Source: Leucobacter tenebrionis
GTDB taxonomy: Bacteria; Actinomycetota; Actinomycetes; Actinomycetales; Microbacteriaceae
Reading direction: 5' to 3'
Assembly (NCBI RefSeq): GCF_019884725.1
Contig: NZ_CP082322.1
Location: 2,914,001-2,978,000, forward strand
DNA length: 64,000 bases
Shown here: one piece after another, positions 1-7,685 of the stretch
How the letters are laid out: each line of letters starts with the position of its first letter
Position numbering within the stretch: position 1 is the first letter of the stretch
Translations under genes and position numbers: made by a program
The notes under the pieces: generated by a model
Told to the model about the DNA's origin: nothing
The model's input: only the letters and a program-made list of their open reading frames with translations
Database searches by the model: none

Positions 1-112
1 CGACGCCCCGCAGACCGATCCCGCCCAGGCCCGCCGGCGCGGGTTCGCTCTGGCTTTCGCCGCGCCGTCGACCACCGAACCCGCCCAGCAGAGGAGCCTC
101 GCACAATGCTGA
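1..112 (+). CDS. nadB: Probable C-terminal end of L-aspartate oxidase, cut by the window start
   Basis: Frame 2 is open from the window edge to a TGA at 110-112 and gives about 36 residues. The stretch DAPQTDPAQARR resembles the tail pattern of NadB proteins (D-x-P-x-TDP followed by a basic residue). The stop overlaps the first bases of nadC, the usual tight coupling of a nadABC operon. NadB oxidises L-aspartate to iminoaspartate for quinolinate synthesis in the cytoplasm. Only the tail is visible, so the name rests largely on position before nadC; another gene ending here cannot be excluded. Confidence 0.5.
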   Translation, partial: DAPQTDPAQARRRGFALAFAAPSTTEPAQQRSLAQC

Positions 113-954
113 CCCCCCGCATCATCGAGTCGGTCGTGCGCACCGCGCTCGCCGAAGACGCCCCCTGGGGCGACCTCACCGTCGAACTCGCGATCCCCGA
201 GGGGTTGTGCATCGACACTCGGCTTGTGGCCAGGGAGCCCGGAGTGTTCGCGGGCGGTCCCCTCGTCGTCGAGACCTTCCGGCAGCTCGACACACGGATC
301 GAGGTGACCGCGCTCGCAGCGGAGGGGGAGGCGTTCAGTGCGGGCCAGTCGCTCGCGCGCATCGCCGGACCCGCACGCGGCGTGCTGACGGGCGAGCGGG
401 TGGCGCTCAACCTCTGCCAGCGCCTGAGCGGTATCGCAGCGCTCACCGCGCGATACGTCGCCGCCGTCTCCCACACCGGTGCCCGCATCGCTGATACCCG
501 CAAGACGACGCCCGGGCTGCGCGCACTCGAGAAGCACGCGGTGCGGGCGGGCGGAGGAACGAACCACCGCTTCGGGCTCTCCGATGCGATCATGGTGAAG
601 GACAACCACCTCGCCGCTCTCGGTGCCATGGACGACGAATCGACCACGGCGGCGTTGCGGGAGCTGCGCAGTCGAGCGGGCCACACCGTCTCGATCGTGG
701 TCGAGGTGGATCGACTCGAACAGATTCCTCCGGTGCTCGCAGCTGCTCCGACCGGCATTCTGCTCGACAACTTCTCGATCGAGGACCTCCGCGAGGGGGT
801 GCGGATGATCGACGGTCGCGCGGTCGTCGAAGCCAGCGGGGGCGTGAGCCTCGAGACCGTCGCGCAGATCGCGGAGACCGGCGTCGACATCATCTCCGTC
901 GGCCGTCTGACGCACGGTGCGCAGGCGCTCGATCTCGGCCTGGACACCCCGTGA
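106..954 (+). CDS. nadC: Nicotinate-nucleotide pyrophosphorylase (carboxylating)
   Basis: This 282-residue protein converts quinolinate and PRPP to nicotinate mononucleotide, the step that joins de novo synthesis to the common NAD pathway. Family motifs run in the expected order: RLSGIAALT, TRKTTPGLR, EKHAVRAGGGTNHR (quinolinate and phosphate contacts), KDNH, VEVD, LLDNF and EASGGVS, ending with SVGRLTHG. The length is normal for the family. The ATG overlaps the stop of the upstream frame, and its own TGA overlaps the GTG of the cysteine desulfurase (GTGA), so the three genes are probably translated as one operon. Confidence 0.96.
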   Translation: MLTPRIIESVVRTALAEDAPWGDLTVELAIPEGLCIDTRLVAREPGVFAGGPLVVETFRQLDTRIEVTALAAEGEAFSAGQSLARIAGPARGVLTGERVALNLCQRLSGIAALTARYVAAVSHTGARIADTRKTTPGLRALEKHAVRAGGGTNHRFGLSDAIMVKDNHLAALGAMDDESTTAALRELRSRAGHTVSIVVEVDRLEQIPPVLAAAPTGILLDNFSIEDLREGVRMIDGRAVVEASGGVSLETVAQIAETGVDIISVGRLTHGAQALDLGLDTP

Positions 955-2141
955 ACCTCGACGAATCGCACTCGCGATACCTCGATGCCGCGGCCACCGC
1001 GCTGTTGCGCCCGGAAGCCCGCGCGGCGATGCTCTCGGCTCTCGACGCGGGTCAGGCCAACCCGTCGAGCGTGCATCAGGCCGGATACCGCGCGCAGCAG
1101 GCCCTGGACGCCGCTCGCGCGGCGATCGCGAAAGCCCTCGGCGCGCGCACGGATGAGGTGGTGCTCACCTCTGGCGGTACGGAGGCCAACAACCTCGCGG
1201 TGATCGGGCTCGCGCTCGCCGACCCGCGCGGCCGCCACATCGTGACCACGCCGATCGAGCACCCCTCCGTGCTCGAGAGCTGCCGCTTCCTGCAGCGGCT
1301 GCACGGGTTCGAGCTGAGCCTGGTGCCCGTCGATGCCGAGGGGCGCGTCGATCCGGCGGATGTCGCCGCCGCTCTCCGGGAGGACACGACGCTGCTCACG
1401 GTGGGCCTCGCGAACGCCGAGGTGGGCACGGTGCAGCCGCTGCCGGAGATCGCGGCGCATGCCCGAGCTCTCGGGGTGCGGGTGCACACCGACGCGGTGC
1501 AGGCCGCCGCGTCTCTGCCCGTATCGTTCGCGAGCGACGGCGGCTCCGGTGCCGACCGCAGCCCCGCCTGGCCCGGCTCCGCGGTCGACGCGATGAGCGT
1601 GGCCTCGCACAAGTTCGGCGGGCCGCAGGGCGCCGGCGCACTGCTCGTGCGCGCGCGCCTCCCTCTCGAGCCGCTGCTGCACGGAGGCGGGCAGGAGAGC
1701 GGGCGGCGTTCGGGAACGGAGAACGTGGTCGCGGCGGTCGGTTTCGCCGCTGCCGCCGAGTCCACTGCCGCCGAGATCGGCACCCGCGCTCTGGCTCTGG
1801 TCGAGAGCAGGGACCGCCTGGTCGAGCGGGTGCTCGCAGAGGTGCCGGGGGCGCGTCTGACCGGCCACCCGAGCGAACGACTGCCGGGCCACGCCTCGTT
1901 CGTAATCGCTTCCGCGAGCGGAGAGTCGCTGCTGGTCGCGCTCGATGCCGCGGGTTTCGCGGTCTCTTCGGGCTCGGCCTGCGCGGCGGGACGGGATGAG
2001 GCCTCGCCGACGCTGCTCGCGATGGGGTTCTCTGCCGAGCTCGCGCAGACGGCGATCCGATTCACTCTCGCGTCGCCCCTCGACGAGGGTGCTATCGATC
2101 GCATCGTCGCGGTGCTCCGATCCGAGGTCCGGGTGCGCTGA
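951..2141 (+). CDS. Cysteine desulfurase, NifS/IscS type, in the nad operon
   Basis: This 396-residue PLP-dependent enzyme removes sulfur from L-cysteine. SHKFGG carries the PLP lysine (about residue 221) and SSGSACAAG the persulfide cysteine (about residue 344); TSGGTEANN and HTDAVQA are further family motifs. The GTG start overlaps the nadC stop. Quinolinate synthase NadA needs a 4Fe-4S cluster, and dedicated NifS-like proteins are often encoded with nad genes, so the likely job is NadA maturation; this is inferred from context. It is distinct from the SufS protein at 7682-8989. It ends convergently with the DUF4192 gene. Confidence 0.93.
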   Translation: MNLDESHSRYLDAAATALLRPEARAAMLSALDAGQANPSSVHQAGYRAQQALDAARAAIAKALGARTDEVVLTSGGTEANNLAVIGLALADPRGRHIVTTPIEHPSVLESCRFLQRLHGFELSLVPVDAEGRVDPADVAAALREDTTLLTVGLANAEVGTVQPLPEIAAHARALGVRVHTDAVQAAASLPVSFASDGGSGADRSPAWPGSAVDAMSVASHKFGGPQGAGALLVRARLPLEPLLHGGGQESGRRSGTENVVAAVGFAAAAESTAAEIGTRALALVESRDRLVERVLAEVPGARLTGHPSERLPGHASFVIASASGESLLVALDAAGFAVSSGSACAAGRDEASPTLLAMGFSAELAQTAIRFTLASPLDEGAIDRIVAVLRSEVRVR

Positions 2142-2179
2142 AACCGCGCTCCGGTGGAACGCGCCCGTCTTGCGGTGCA

Positions 2180-3448
2180 TCAGGCCGCGCTCGCAAGGAG
2201 AGCCGGGCGGATCGAGCTGAGATTCGAGACGAGATGCCGTGCCATGAGCGCGAGCTCGTTTCCAGGTTCGATCTCGAGCGCCTCGTCCAATTGACGCAGA
2301 GCAATGCTTTGCGAACCGCTCAACCACCACAGCCAGGCGCTGAGAGCGAAGAGCGCCGGCTTCAGCGGCGGCGGCGTCTCGGCCAGCACCTCGAGCAGCC
2401 GTTCGCGCAGCGGGCCCAGGCGGTCTCGCTCGGTGAAATCCGGGCAGATGGTGGCGAGGACGCGCCACACCGACCATCCGGGAGCGAGGGCGGGCTCCGG
2501 GCCGGAGTCGAGATCGATCGGAATGTCGACGAACTGCGACGGTCCGATCTCCTCAGCGAGCTCGACGGGGAAGAGCGGTCGAGTGAGTATTCCCAGAGCG
2601 AGCAGCAACCAGCGGTCGGGGAGCTGAGCGCAGCGGATCAGACGTGCCGACATGTCGGGTGCGAGGGCCTGAGCGGTGTTCCGCAGCGCCTCGGTCACCT
2701 CCGCTGTATCGAGCATCCAGGAGTACGCCTCGGGCGGCGCCGGGTGCCTCGCCTGCTCGGCCATGATCGTCTCGAAGTCGCGGCGGCCGAGAGCGCTGCT
2801 CTTCCGAAGCTTCGGAGATTTCAACCTGAACGTCGAAGGGACCCGGGCCGGAGCGAAGGGCGGTATCTCGTCGAGCGCCTTCCGCACCTCCTCGCATCGA
2901 TCCTGATCCGCTTCGGGCACCACGCCGAATTCGGCCAGATCGCGCGGAACCTCGCCGCGCAGCTGGGCATCCAGCCTGATGGGGCTCTCCGCGATCTCGC
3001 TGAGCGGGCGTCCCTCTCGTGGGGCGGCGGGATCGAGGAAGCCGATCCATCCGTCGGGTGCGAGGCAGCACAGCTCTCGCAGGCCGATCTCCTCGTCGAT
3101 CAGACGGTGTTCGATCCGCCGGGCGAGGGCACTCCACGGAGGGCCGCCGCACTCGGCGAAGGTGCGGGAGCAGGTGATCGCGATCGCGGGCGCCGATTCG
3201 CTCGTGACATCGAGCTCGTGGAGGATGTCGCAGATGAAGTCGAGCAGAGGGTCGACCTGCTCGGCACTCTCGTCCTGCGGGAGATCGATGCGTATCGCCC
3301 GGCCGGTGCGCGAGCCAGAGAACAGGACGACGAAGAGGCTGTCGGTGGCCGTGTACCCGATGAAGTGCGGCAGAGCTGCCAGGAAGTCTGCGGTGCTGCG
3401 GCACTTGAGCACACGGGGCGAATCGGAGGGTGAGTGGGTTCGGTTCAT
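2180..3448 (-). CDS. DUF4192 family protein
   Basis: The predicted 422-residue protein starts with MNRTHSPSDSPRVLKCRS and then TADFLAALPHFIGYTATDSLFVVLFSG, the N-terminal pattern I associate with actinobacterial DUF4192 proteins (an LxxxPxxxGFxPxxSLVxxxL-like opening). No catalytic motif is recognised. An upstream ATG would add 61 residues, but that stretch is arginine- and proline-rich and crosses a perfect hairpin at 3501-3535, so the internal ATG at 3448 is preferred. The C-terminal third is leucine- and alanine-rich with a tetratricopeptide-like LRQLDEALEIEPGNELALMA segment. The function of the family is unknown. Confidence 0.75.
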   Translation of the reverse strand: MNRTHSPSDSPRVLKCRSTADFLAALPHFIGYTATDSLFVVLFSGSRTGRAIRIDLPQDESAEQVDPLLDFICDILHELDVTSESAPAIAITCSRTFAECGGPPWSALARRIEHRLIDEEIGLRELCCLAPDGWIGFLDPAAPREGRPLSEIAESPIRLDAQLRGEVPRDLAEFGVVPEADQDRCEEVRKALDEIPPFAPARVPSTFRLKSPKLRKSSALGRRDFETIMAEQARHPAPPEAYSWMLDTAEVTEALRNTAQALAPDMSARLIRCAQLPDRWLLLALGILTRPLFPVELAEEIGPSQFVDIPIDLDSGPEPALAPGWSVWRVLATICPDFTERDRLGPLRERLLEVLAETPPPLKPALFALSAWLWWLSGSQSIALRQLDEALEIEPGNELALMARHLVSNLSSIRPALLASAA

Positions 3449-3500
3449 GCACCGATCATGCGCCGCGGGGAGCGGAGGAATCGGGTTATGCACAGGCGCA

Positions 3501-3535
3501 CGGCCGATTCGGGTGAGATTCACCCGAATCGGCCG
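3501..3535. repeat. Perfect 16-bp inverted repeat, 3-base loop
   Basis: The arms 3501-3516 and 3520-3535 are exact reverse complements around GAT. The hairpin lies between the flavoprotein gene and the DUF4192 gene, both on the minus strand, so it could end the first transcript or sit in the leader of the second. No T-run follows on the minus strand. Confidence 0.85.
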
Positions 3536-3579
3536 ATTGTGAGCGAAGTTCCTATCCGTCCTCCGGCGCGGAGCGCGTG

Positions 3580-3665
3580 TCCCCTCTTTCGGATGCTGCC
3601 ACTCATTCGGATCGGATCGTTGGAGTTTCATCCGAAAAACGGGTGAGATCCGAACGAAGGGACGG
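3580..3665. repeat. Intergenic structured element, family E copy 1
   Basis: An outer GTCCC/GGGAC pair flanks an inner TTCGGAT (3606-3612) / ATCCGAA (3630-3636) stem, followed by an ACGGGTGAGATCCGAA stretch. The same order of motifs recurs at 52115-52203, with the loop ending GTTTC or TTTTC directly before ATCCGAA. It is non-coding as far as can be seen. The remainder of 3449-3738 shows only this element, the hairpin at 3501-3535 and a short tandem repeat. Confidence 0.6.
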
Positions 3666-3680
3666 GGACGAGGAGCATCG

Positions 3681-3713
3681 AGAGACCAGACAGAGACCAG
3701 ACAGAGACCAGAA
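3681..3713. repeat. 11-bp tandem repeat, three units
   Basis: AGAGACCAGAC occurs twice exactly and a third time with a final A instead of C. It lies 26 bases beyond the stop of the minus-strand flavoprotein gene and has no open frame of interest. Confidence 0.85.
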
Positions 3714-3738
3714 GAGGAGCGGAGCGCCTGCTCCCCAG

Positions 3739-5532
3739 CTACTCCACGAGCTTGCCCTCGACCGAGGTGTCGATGTTGTCGTAGGCGAGACTGCGGAACG
3801 AATCAGGTGCCTCGGCCACGCGCTCGAAGGTCACGCCGCCCTCGGGGGTCCAGACGAAGCTGCCGCGCAGCGCCTCGTCCTGCTCCGGGAAATCGGACCG
3901 GTTGTGGCAGCCCCGGGTCTCGCGGCGCTCGATCGCGCACTCGAGGGTGGCGCGGGCGGCCAGCAGCGAACCGTAGAGATCGAACGCGTGGGCGAGGTCG
4001 TCGAAGCCCGCGATATCGGGGTGCACCCCGAGACCGGAGGCGCGATCCTCGATCGCCCCCAGCTTCTCGAGGCCCTCGCGCAGCCCCGCCTCGCTTCGCA
4101 CCACACCCGCGTGCTCGGTCATGAGGTCGCGCACGGCCCGCTGCAGCAGGCGCGGAGTCTCGGTGCCCTTGCTCGAGAGCAGCGCCCGCATCTCGGCCCG
4201 CGCCTCGGCCACGGCCTCTGCCGAGCGGGTCACCCTCGTGAGCCCCGAGACGTACTCGGCCGCGTCGGTGCCGGTGATGCGCCCGTACACGAGCAGTTCG
4301 ATGAGCGAGTTGCCGCCGAGACGGTTCGCGCCGTGCAGACCAGAGGACGCCTCCCCGATGGCGTAGAAGCCGTCGACGCCGGTGCTGTGGCTCTCGGCGT
4401 CGACCCAGACGCCGCCCATCGAGTAGTGCGCCGTGGGAGCGATCTCGATCGGCTCCTCGGTGATGTCGAGCATCTGCAGGTCGATGAGCGTGCGGTAGAC
4501 CCGGGGCAGCTTCTCGAAGATGGTTTCGCGCGGCAGGTGCGAGACGTCGAGGTAGACGCCGCCGTTCGTCGTGCCGCGCCCCTCGATGATCTCGGTGTAG
4601 CTCGCGAGTGCGACGCGATCGCGGGTCGAGAGCTCCATCCGCTCGGGGTCGTAGCGCTCCATGTAGCGCTCGCCCAGGGCGTTGCGCAGGATGCCGCCCT
4701 CTCCGCGCGCCGCCTCGGAGACGAGGGTTCCGGCGGCGTCGGCGGGTTCGAGGATGCCCGAGGGGTGGAACTGCACGAGCTCGGCATCGCGGATCCTGGC
4801 ACCCGCGAGGGCGGCGAGACGGAAGGAGTCGCCGGTGTTCTCGTCGCGTCGGGAGGAGGTGTTGCGCCAGATGCGGTTGTGCCCGCCCGCTGCGAGGATC
4901 ACGGCGTCGGCGTGGATGAGCACGGGGGTGCCGTCGACGACGTCGAAGCCGTAGGCGCCGAAGATCCTGCCGTCCGCGGCCAGCAGGCGGGTGATGTAGA
5001 TCGTGTCGACGATCGGCACCTCGAGCTCGCGGGCGCGGCGCAGCAGCGTGCGCTGGATCTCGAGGCCGGTGTAGTCGCCCGCGTAGCAGGTGCGGCGGTA
5101 CTTGTGCGCTCCGAAGAAGCGCTGGCTGATCCGCCCGTCCGCCTCGCGCGCGAAGGGCATGCCCCAGCGCTCGAGATCCTCGATGCCGCGGGCCGCGTTC
5201 TTGGCGACGACCTCGATGATCGCGGGATCGCCGAGGAAGTACGACTCGCGCAGGGTATCGGCGGCGTGCTGCTGCCAGCTGTCCTCGGGATCGATCGTGC
5301 CGAGGGCCGCGTTGATCCCGCCGGCTGCGAGCGTCGTGTGGGCGTCGTGCTTGCGGCGCTTGCCGACCGCGAGCACCTGTACGCCCCGCTCGGCGAGCTC
5401 GATCGAGGCTCGCAGGCCGGCGCCCCCGGTGCCGATGACGAGCACGGAGGTCGAGAGCAGGCGCTCGGAGCGCGCGGAAGCAGGAATGTCGGTGGTTGCT
5501 GCGATGGTGTTCATGCGGACCACGCTAGGCAT
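3739..5532 (-). CDS. Orphan SdhA/FrdA-like FAD flavoprotein (fumarate reductase / succinate dehydrogenase family)
   Basis: The 597-residue protein has an N-terminal dinucleotide site (VLVIGTGGAGLRASIE), HTTLAAGGINAALG, QFHPSGI, the active-site region STRDRVALA, TAHYSMGGVWVD and ANRLGGNSLIELLVYGR. The histidine before TTLAAGG matches the residue that binds FAD covalently in SdhA/FrdA and is absent from NadB, so I prefer this family over L-aspartate oxidase. No iron-sulfur or membrane subunit gene is adjacent, so the electron partner is unknown. A divergent LysR gene shares the 60-base promoter region. The start at 5532 follows a TAATCG box by 7 bases; a second ATG at 5514 is possible. Confidence 0.75.
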   Translation of the reverse strand: MPSVVRMNTIAATTDIPASARSERLLSTSVLVIGTGGAGLRASIELAERGVQVLAVGKRRKHDAHTTLAAGGINAALGTIDPEDSWQQHAADTLRESYFLGDPAIIEVVAKNAARGIEDLERWGMPFAREADGRISQRFFGAHKYRRTCYAGDYTGLEIQRTLLRRARELEVPIVDTIYITRLLAADGRIFGAYGFDVVDGTPVLIHADAVILAAGGHNRIWRNTSSRRDENTGDSFRLAALAGARIRDAELVQFHPSGILEPADAAGTLVSEAARGEGGILRNALGERYMERYDPERMELSTRDRVALASYTEIIEGRGTTNGGVYLDVSHLPRETIFEKLPRVYRTLIDLQMLDITEEPIEIAPTAHYSMGGVWVDAESHSTGVDGFYAIGEASSGLHGANRLGGNSLIELLVYGRITGTDAAEYVSGLTRVTRSAEAVAEARAEMRALLSSKGTETPRLLQRAVRDLMTEHAGVVRSEAGLREGLEKLGAIEDRASGLGVHPDIAGFDDLAHAFDLYGSLLAARATLECAIERRETRGCHNRSDFPEQDEALRGSFVWTPEGGVTFERVAEAPDSFRSLAYDNIDTSVEGKLVE

Positions 5533-5592
5533 CCGCGCTCGATTACTCCAATGAATAGATCGGATAATAATGATGCGGATAAGCTATGAAGT
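5533..5592. promoter_or_regulatory. Divergent promoter/operator region of the flavoprotein and LysR genes
   Basis: This 60-base spacer is markedly AT-rich compared with its surroundings (for example ATAGATCGGATAATAATG). It contains GGATAATAATGATGCGGATAA with two GGATAA repeats that could be a LysR-type operator. Divergence of a LysR gene from its target with a shared operator is the usual arrangement; the exact promoter boxes are not certain. Confidence 0.5.
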
Positions 5593-6525
5593 GTGAATCT
5601 CGACCAGTTGCGCGGCTTCGCGGAGGTCGCCCGCACCGGGCACTTCACGCGCGCCGCCGAGCGCCTCCACCTCGCTCAGCCGTCGCTGAGCCGCCAGATC
5701 GCCGGCCTCGAGCAAGAGTTCGGGGTGGAACTGTTCCATCGCGCTCGCGGTAACGTCGCGCTGACCGCCGCGGGGGAGCGCCTGCTGCCGTTCGCGCGGC
5801 GCATGCTCGCAGACGCGGACACGGCGCGCGGCGAGATGGCCGAGCTCGCGGGTCTCAAACGCGGTCGTATCCGGCTGGGAGCGACCCCGACGCTGTGCAC
5901 GAGCCTCGTGGCGGAGGTGCTCGCCGAGTTCCGAGGGAGATACCCCGGCGTCGACATCGAGATTCTGGAGCGCGGATCGCGCAGTCTCATCACCGAGCTC
6001 ATGGAGGGCGGGCTCGACCTCGCACTCATCGTGACGAGCGTCTCCTCGGGGGCGGCGCGCGCGGTGCTGGAGCGGGAGCCGATCCTGCGGGAGCGATTGG
6101 TCGCGGTCTCGGCCGTGGACGGGCCGGATCCGTTCGCCGGTGCTGCTCCCGTGAACCTGGAAGCGCTGGCCGGCGTGCCGCAGATCGTGTTCCCCGAGAG
6201 CTACGACCTGCGTGCGGCGACCGACGCCGCTTTTCGGGATGCGGGGGTCGAACCGCTCGTGGCCGTGGAGGGCGCCGAGATGGACGCGGCTCTGAGCTTC
6301 GCGGAGCGGGGCGTCGGGGCCGCCGTGGTCCCGGCGATGGTGGCGGCGGATCGCGCCAAGCTGCGCGTCACGACCCTGGAGGGCGACGGCCTCACCCGCA
6401 CGATCAGCATCGCGCGTCGCAGCGACATGGCGCCCACGCATGCTGCCGCTGCCATGCAGGCCATCATCCGTCAGGTCGCGGACCGGCTCGCCGACGCCGA
6501 GGGGGATCTCCTGGCCCGTGCGTGA
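5593..6525 (+). CDS. LysR-family transcriptional regulator
   Basis: The 310-residue protein has the LysR winged helix-turn-helix at residues 1-60 (LDQLRGFAEVARTGHFTRAAERLHL, then QPSLSRQIAGLE) and a periplasmic-binding-like effector domain from about residue 90 (GRIRLGATPTL). The GTG start at 5593 places the conserved LDQL at residues 3-6. It is divergent from the SdhA-like flavoprotein gene and probably controls it, which is inferred from orientation. The effector is unknown. It ends ten bases before the convergent alkD-like gene. Confidence 0.92.
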   Translation: MNLDQLRGFAEVARTGHFTRAAERLHLAQPSLSRQIAGLEQEFGVELFHRARGNVALTAAGERLLPFARRMLADADTARGEMAELAGLKRGRIRLGATPTLCTSLVAEVLAEFRGRYPGVDIEILERGSRSLITELMEGGLDLALIVTSVSSGAARAVLEREPILRERLVAVSAVDGPDPFAGAAPVNLEALAGVPQIVFPESYDLRAATDAAFRDAGVEPLVAVEGAEMDAALSFAERGVGAAVVPAMVAADRAKLRVTTLEGDGLTRTISIARRSDMAPTHAAAAMQAIIRQVADRLADAEGDLLARA

Positions 6526-6534
6526 GGCTCGGGA

Positions 6535-7218
6535 TCACCCCTCCCGGCGCGACACGAGTTCGGCGATCGCGAGGGGAGCGTACGGCGACGTGCAGCCGGG
6601 CGGGGTGGGGTAGTCCTTGAGCACCTCCAGGCGCTCGGCGATCGAAACGGCCCGTTCGCGGTACTCCTCGTGACAGACGCCGATCTGCGTGAGGCACCAG
6701 TTCATCGCCCACTGCAGCCGATCCGGAGCGCTGCCCATGCCGAGTTCGATCACGTTCAGCAGCCCCGGTAGATCCACGCCCTCGGGCTGCTTCATGACGC
6801 GCTCGGTCGTGAGATCCCAACCGGCGCTCGCGACCACGGGGTCGTCGTCCATGAGCCAGATCAGGCGCAGCGCCTCGGCGTGCGGACTCTTCTTGACGAT
6901 GTAGTTCACGAGCCAGCCGTGCACCTTCGGAACATATGCCTCGCGCAGCATGGAGTCGAGCTGAGCCTGCGTGAACACTCGGGGCTTGCCGATGAGGGTG
7001 GCGACGAGCCGGGCGGGGGTGTATCCCGTGGCCCACAACTCGAGGGCGAGATCCTGGTTCTTCTTCAGCGGCTTGGCCACCTCGCGCAGCCGGGTGAGGT
7101 TCACCCCGTGGTCGTCGCCGTGCTTCTCGTTGACGGCGCGCACCTTCGGATCCTCGAGCGCCTCGAGCGCCGCGACCACCTCCGCGGCGGTGCTGTCGAT
7201 CGTGACGGGGGTGCTCAC
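6535..7218 (-). CDS. DNA alkylation repair protein (AlkD-like, HEAT-like repeats)
   Basis: The 227-residue protein shows an AlkD-like pattern: KVRAVNEKHGDDHGVNLTRLREVAKPLKK near the N-terminus and helical repeats such as TGYTPARLVATLIG, WLVNYIVKKSPHAEALRLIWLMDDDPVVASAGWDLT. AlkD enzymes excise alkylated purines. The GTG start overlaps the sufU stop (GTGA), so it is the third gene of sufS-sufU-alkD; the joining of Fe-S assembly and alkylation repair is not explained by the sequence. A longer frame exists upstream but lies inside sufU. Confidence 0.75.
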   Translation of the reverse strand: MSTPVTIDSTAAEVVAALEALEDPKVRAVNEKHGDDHGVNLTRLREVAKPLKKNQDLALELWATGYTPARLVATLIGKPRVFTQAQLDSMLREAYVPKVHGWLVNYIVKKSPHAEALRLIWLMDDDPVVASAGWDLTTERVMKQPEGVDLPGLLNVIELGMGSAPDRLQWAMNWCLTQIGVCHEEYRERAVSIAERLEVLKDYPTPPGCTSPYAPLAIAELVSRREG

Positions 7219-7685
7219 GCCCGCTGTCCCTCGACCTGGCGCAGATCGGCCTCGAGCGCGACCCAGCCGAGCATGGCGCACTTCACCCGCATCACGAACT
7301 TCGCGACGCCCTGCAGTGCGACGGCGTCGCCCAGCAACTCCTCGTCGGGCTCACCCTCGCCGCGGGCCTGGATCATCTCCCTGAACGCGGCGATGCGCTC
7401 CTGCGCATCCTCGATCGTCAGCTGCTCGTCGCGCACCAGCTGAGACAGGATCGACGCAGAGGCCATCGAGATGGAGCAGCCCTGGCCCTCCCAGGCGAGT
7501 CGCTCGATGCGGCCGCTCTCGGGGTCGACCGCGATCGAGAGATCGATCTCGTCGCCGCAGCTCGGGTTGAACTCGTGGTGCGAGGCGGTGAGGGCGCCCT
7601 CGGGGGCATCGAGTGCGCCCTTGCCCACGGGCCGCTTCGAATGATCGAGGATCAGTTCCTGGTACAGTCCGTCGAGCGCGCTCAC
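7215..7685 (-). CDS. sufU: SufU-type Fe-S assembly sulfur-transfer protein
   Basis: The 156-residue protein has the three conserved cysteines of SufU/IscU proteins: NPSCGDE (C43), GQGCSIS (C70) and RVKCAMLGW (C136), with the aspartate of CGDE as the fourth zinc ligand. SufU accepts persulfide sulfur from SufS through a zinc-ligand swap and feeds the SufBCD scaffold. The GTG start overlaps the sufS stop by four bases, as does its own stop with the next gene. sufBCD are not in this window. Confidence 0.93.
   Translation of the reverse strand: MSALDGLYQELILDHSKRPVGKGALDAPEGALTASHHEFNPSCGDEIDLSIAVDPESGRIERLAWEGQGCSISMASASILSQLVRDEQLTIEDAQERIAAFREMIQARGEGEPDEELLGDAVALQGVAKFVMRVKCAMLGWVALEADLRQVEGQRA

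Noticed and set aside
3681-3713. Iteron or origin-like repeats
   Set aside because: Three 11-bp units with no replication gene, AT-rich region or DnaA boxes nearby.
3739-5532. Naming the flavoprotein L-aspartate oxidase
   Set aside because: The covalent-FAD histidine context HTTLAAGG is that of SdhA/FrdA, and a NadB tail is present before nadC.
3577-5589. A 670-codon open frame on the plus strand opposite the flavoprotein gene
   Set aside because: It is antisense to a clearly recognisable protein, has an R/D/E/G-rich composition without motifs, and is typical of shadow frames in GC-rich DNA.
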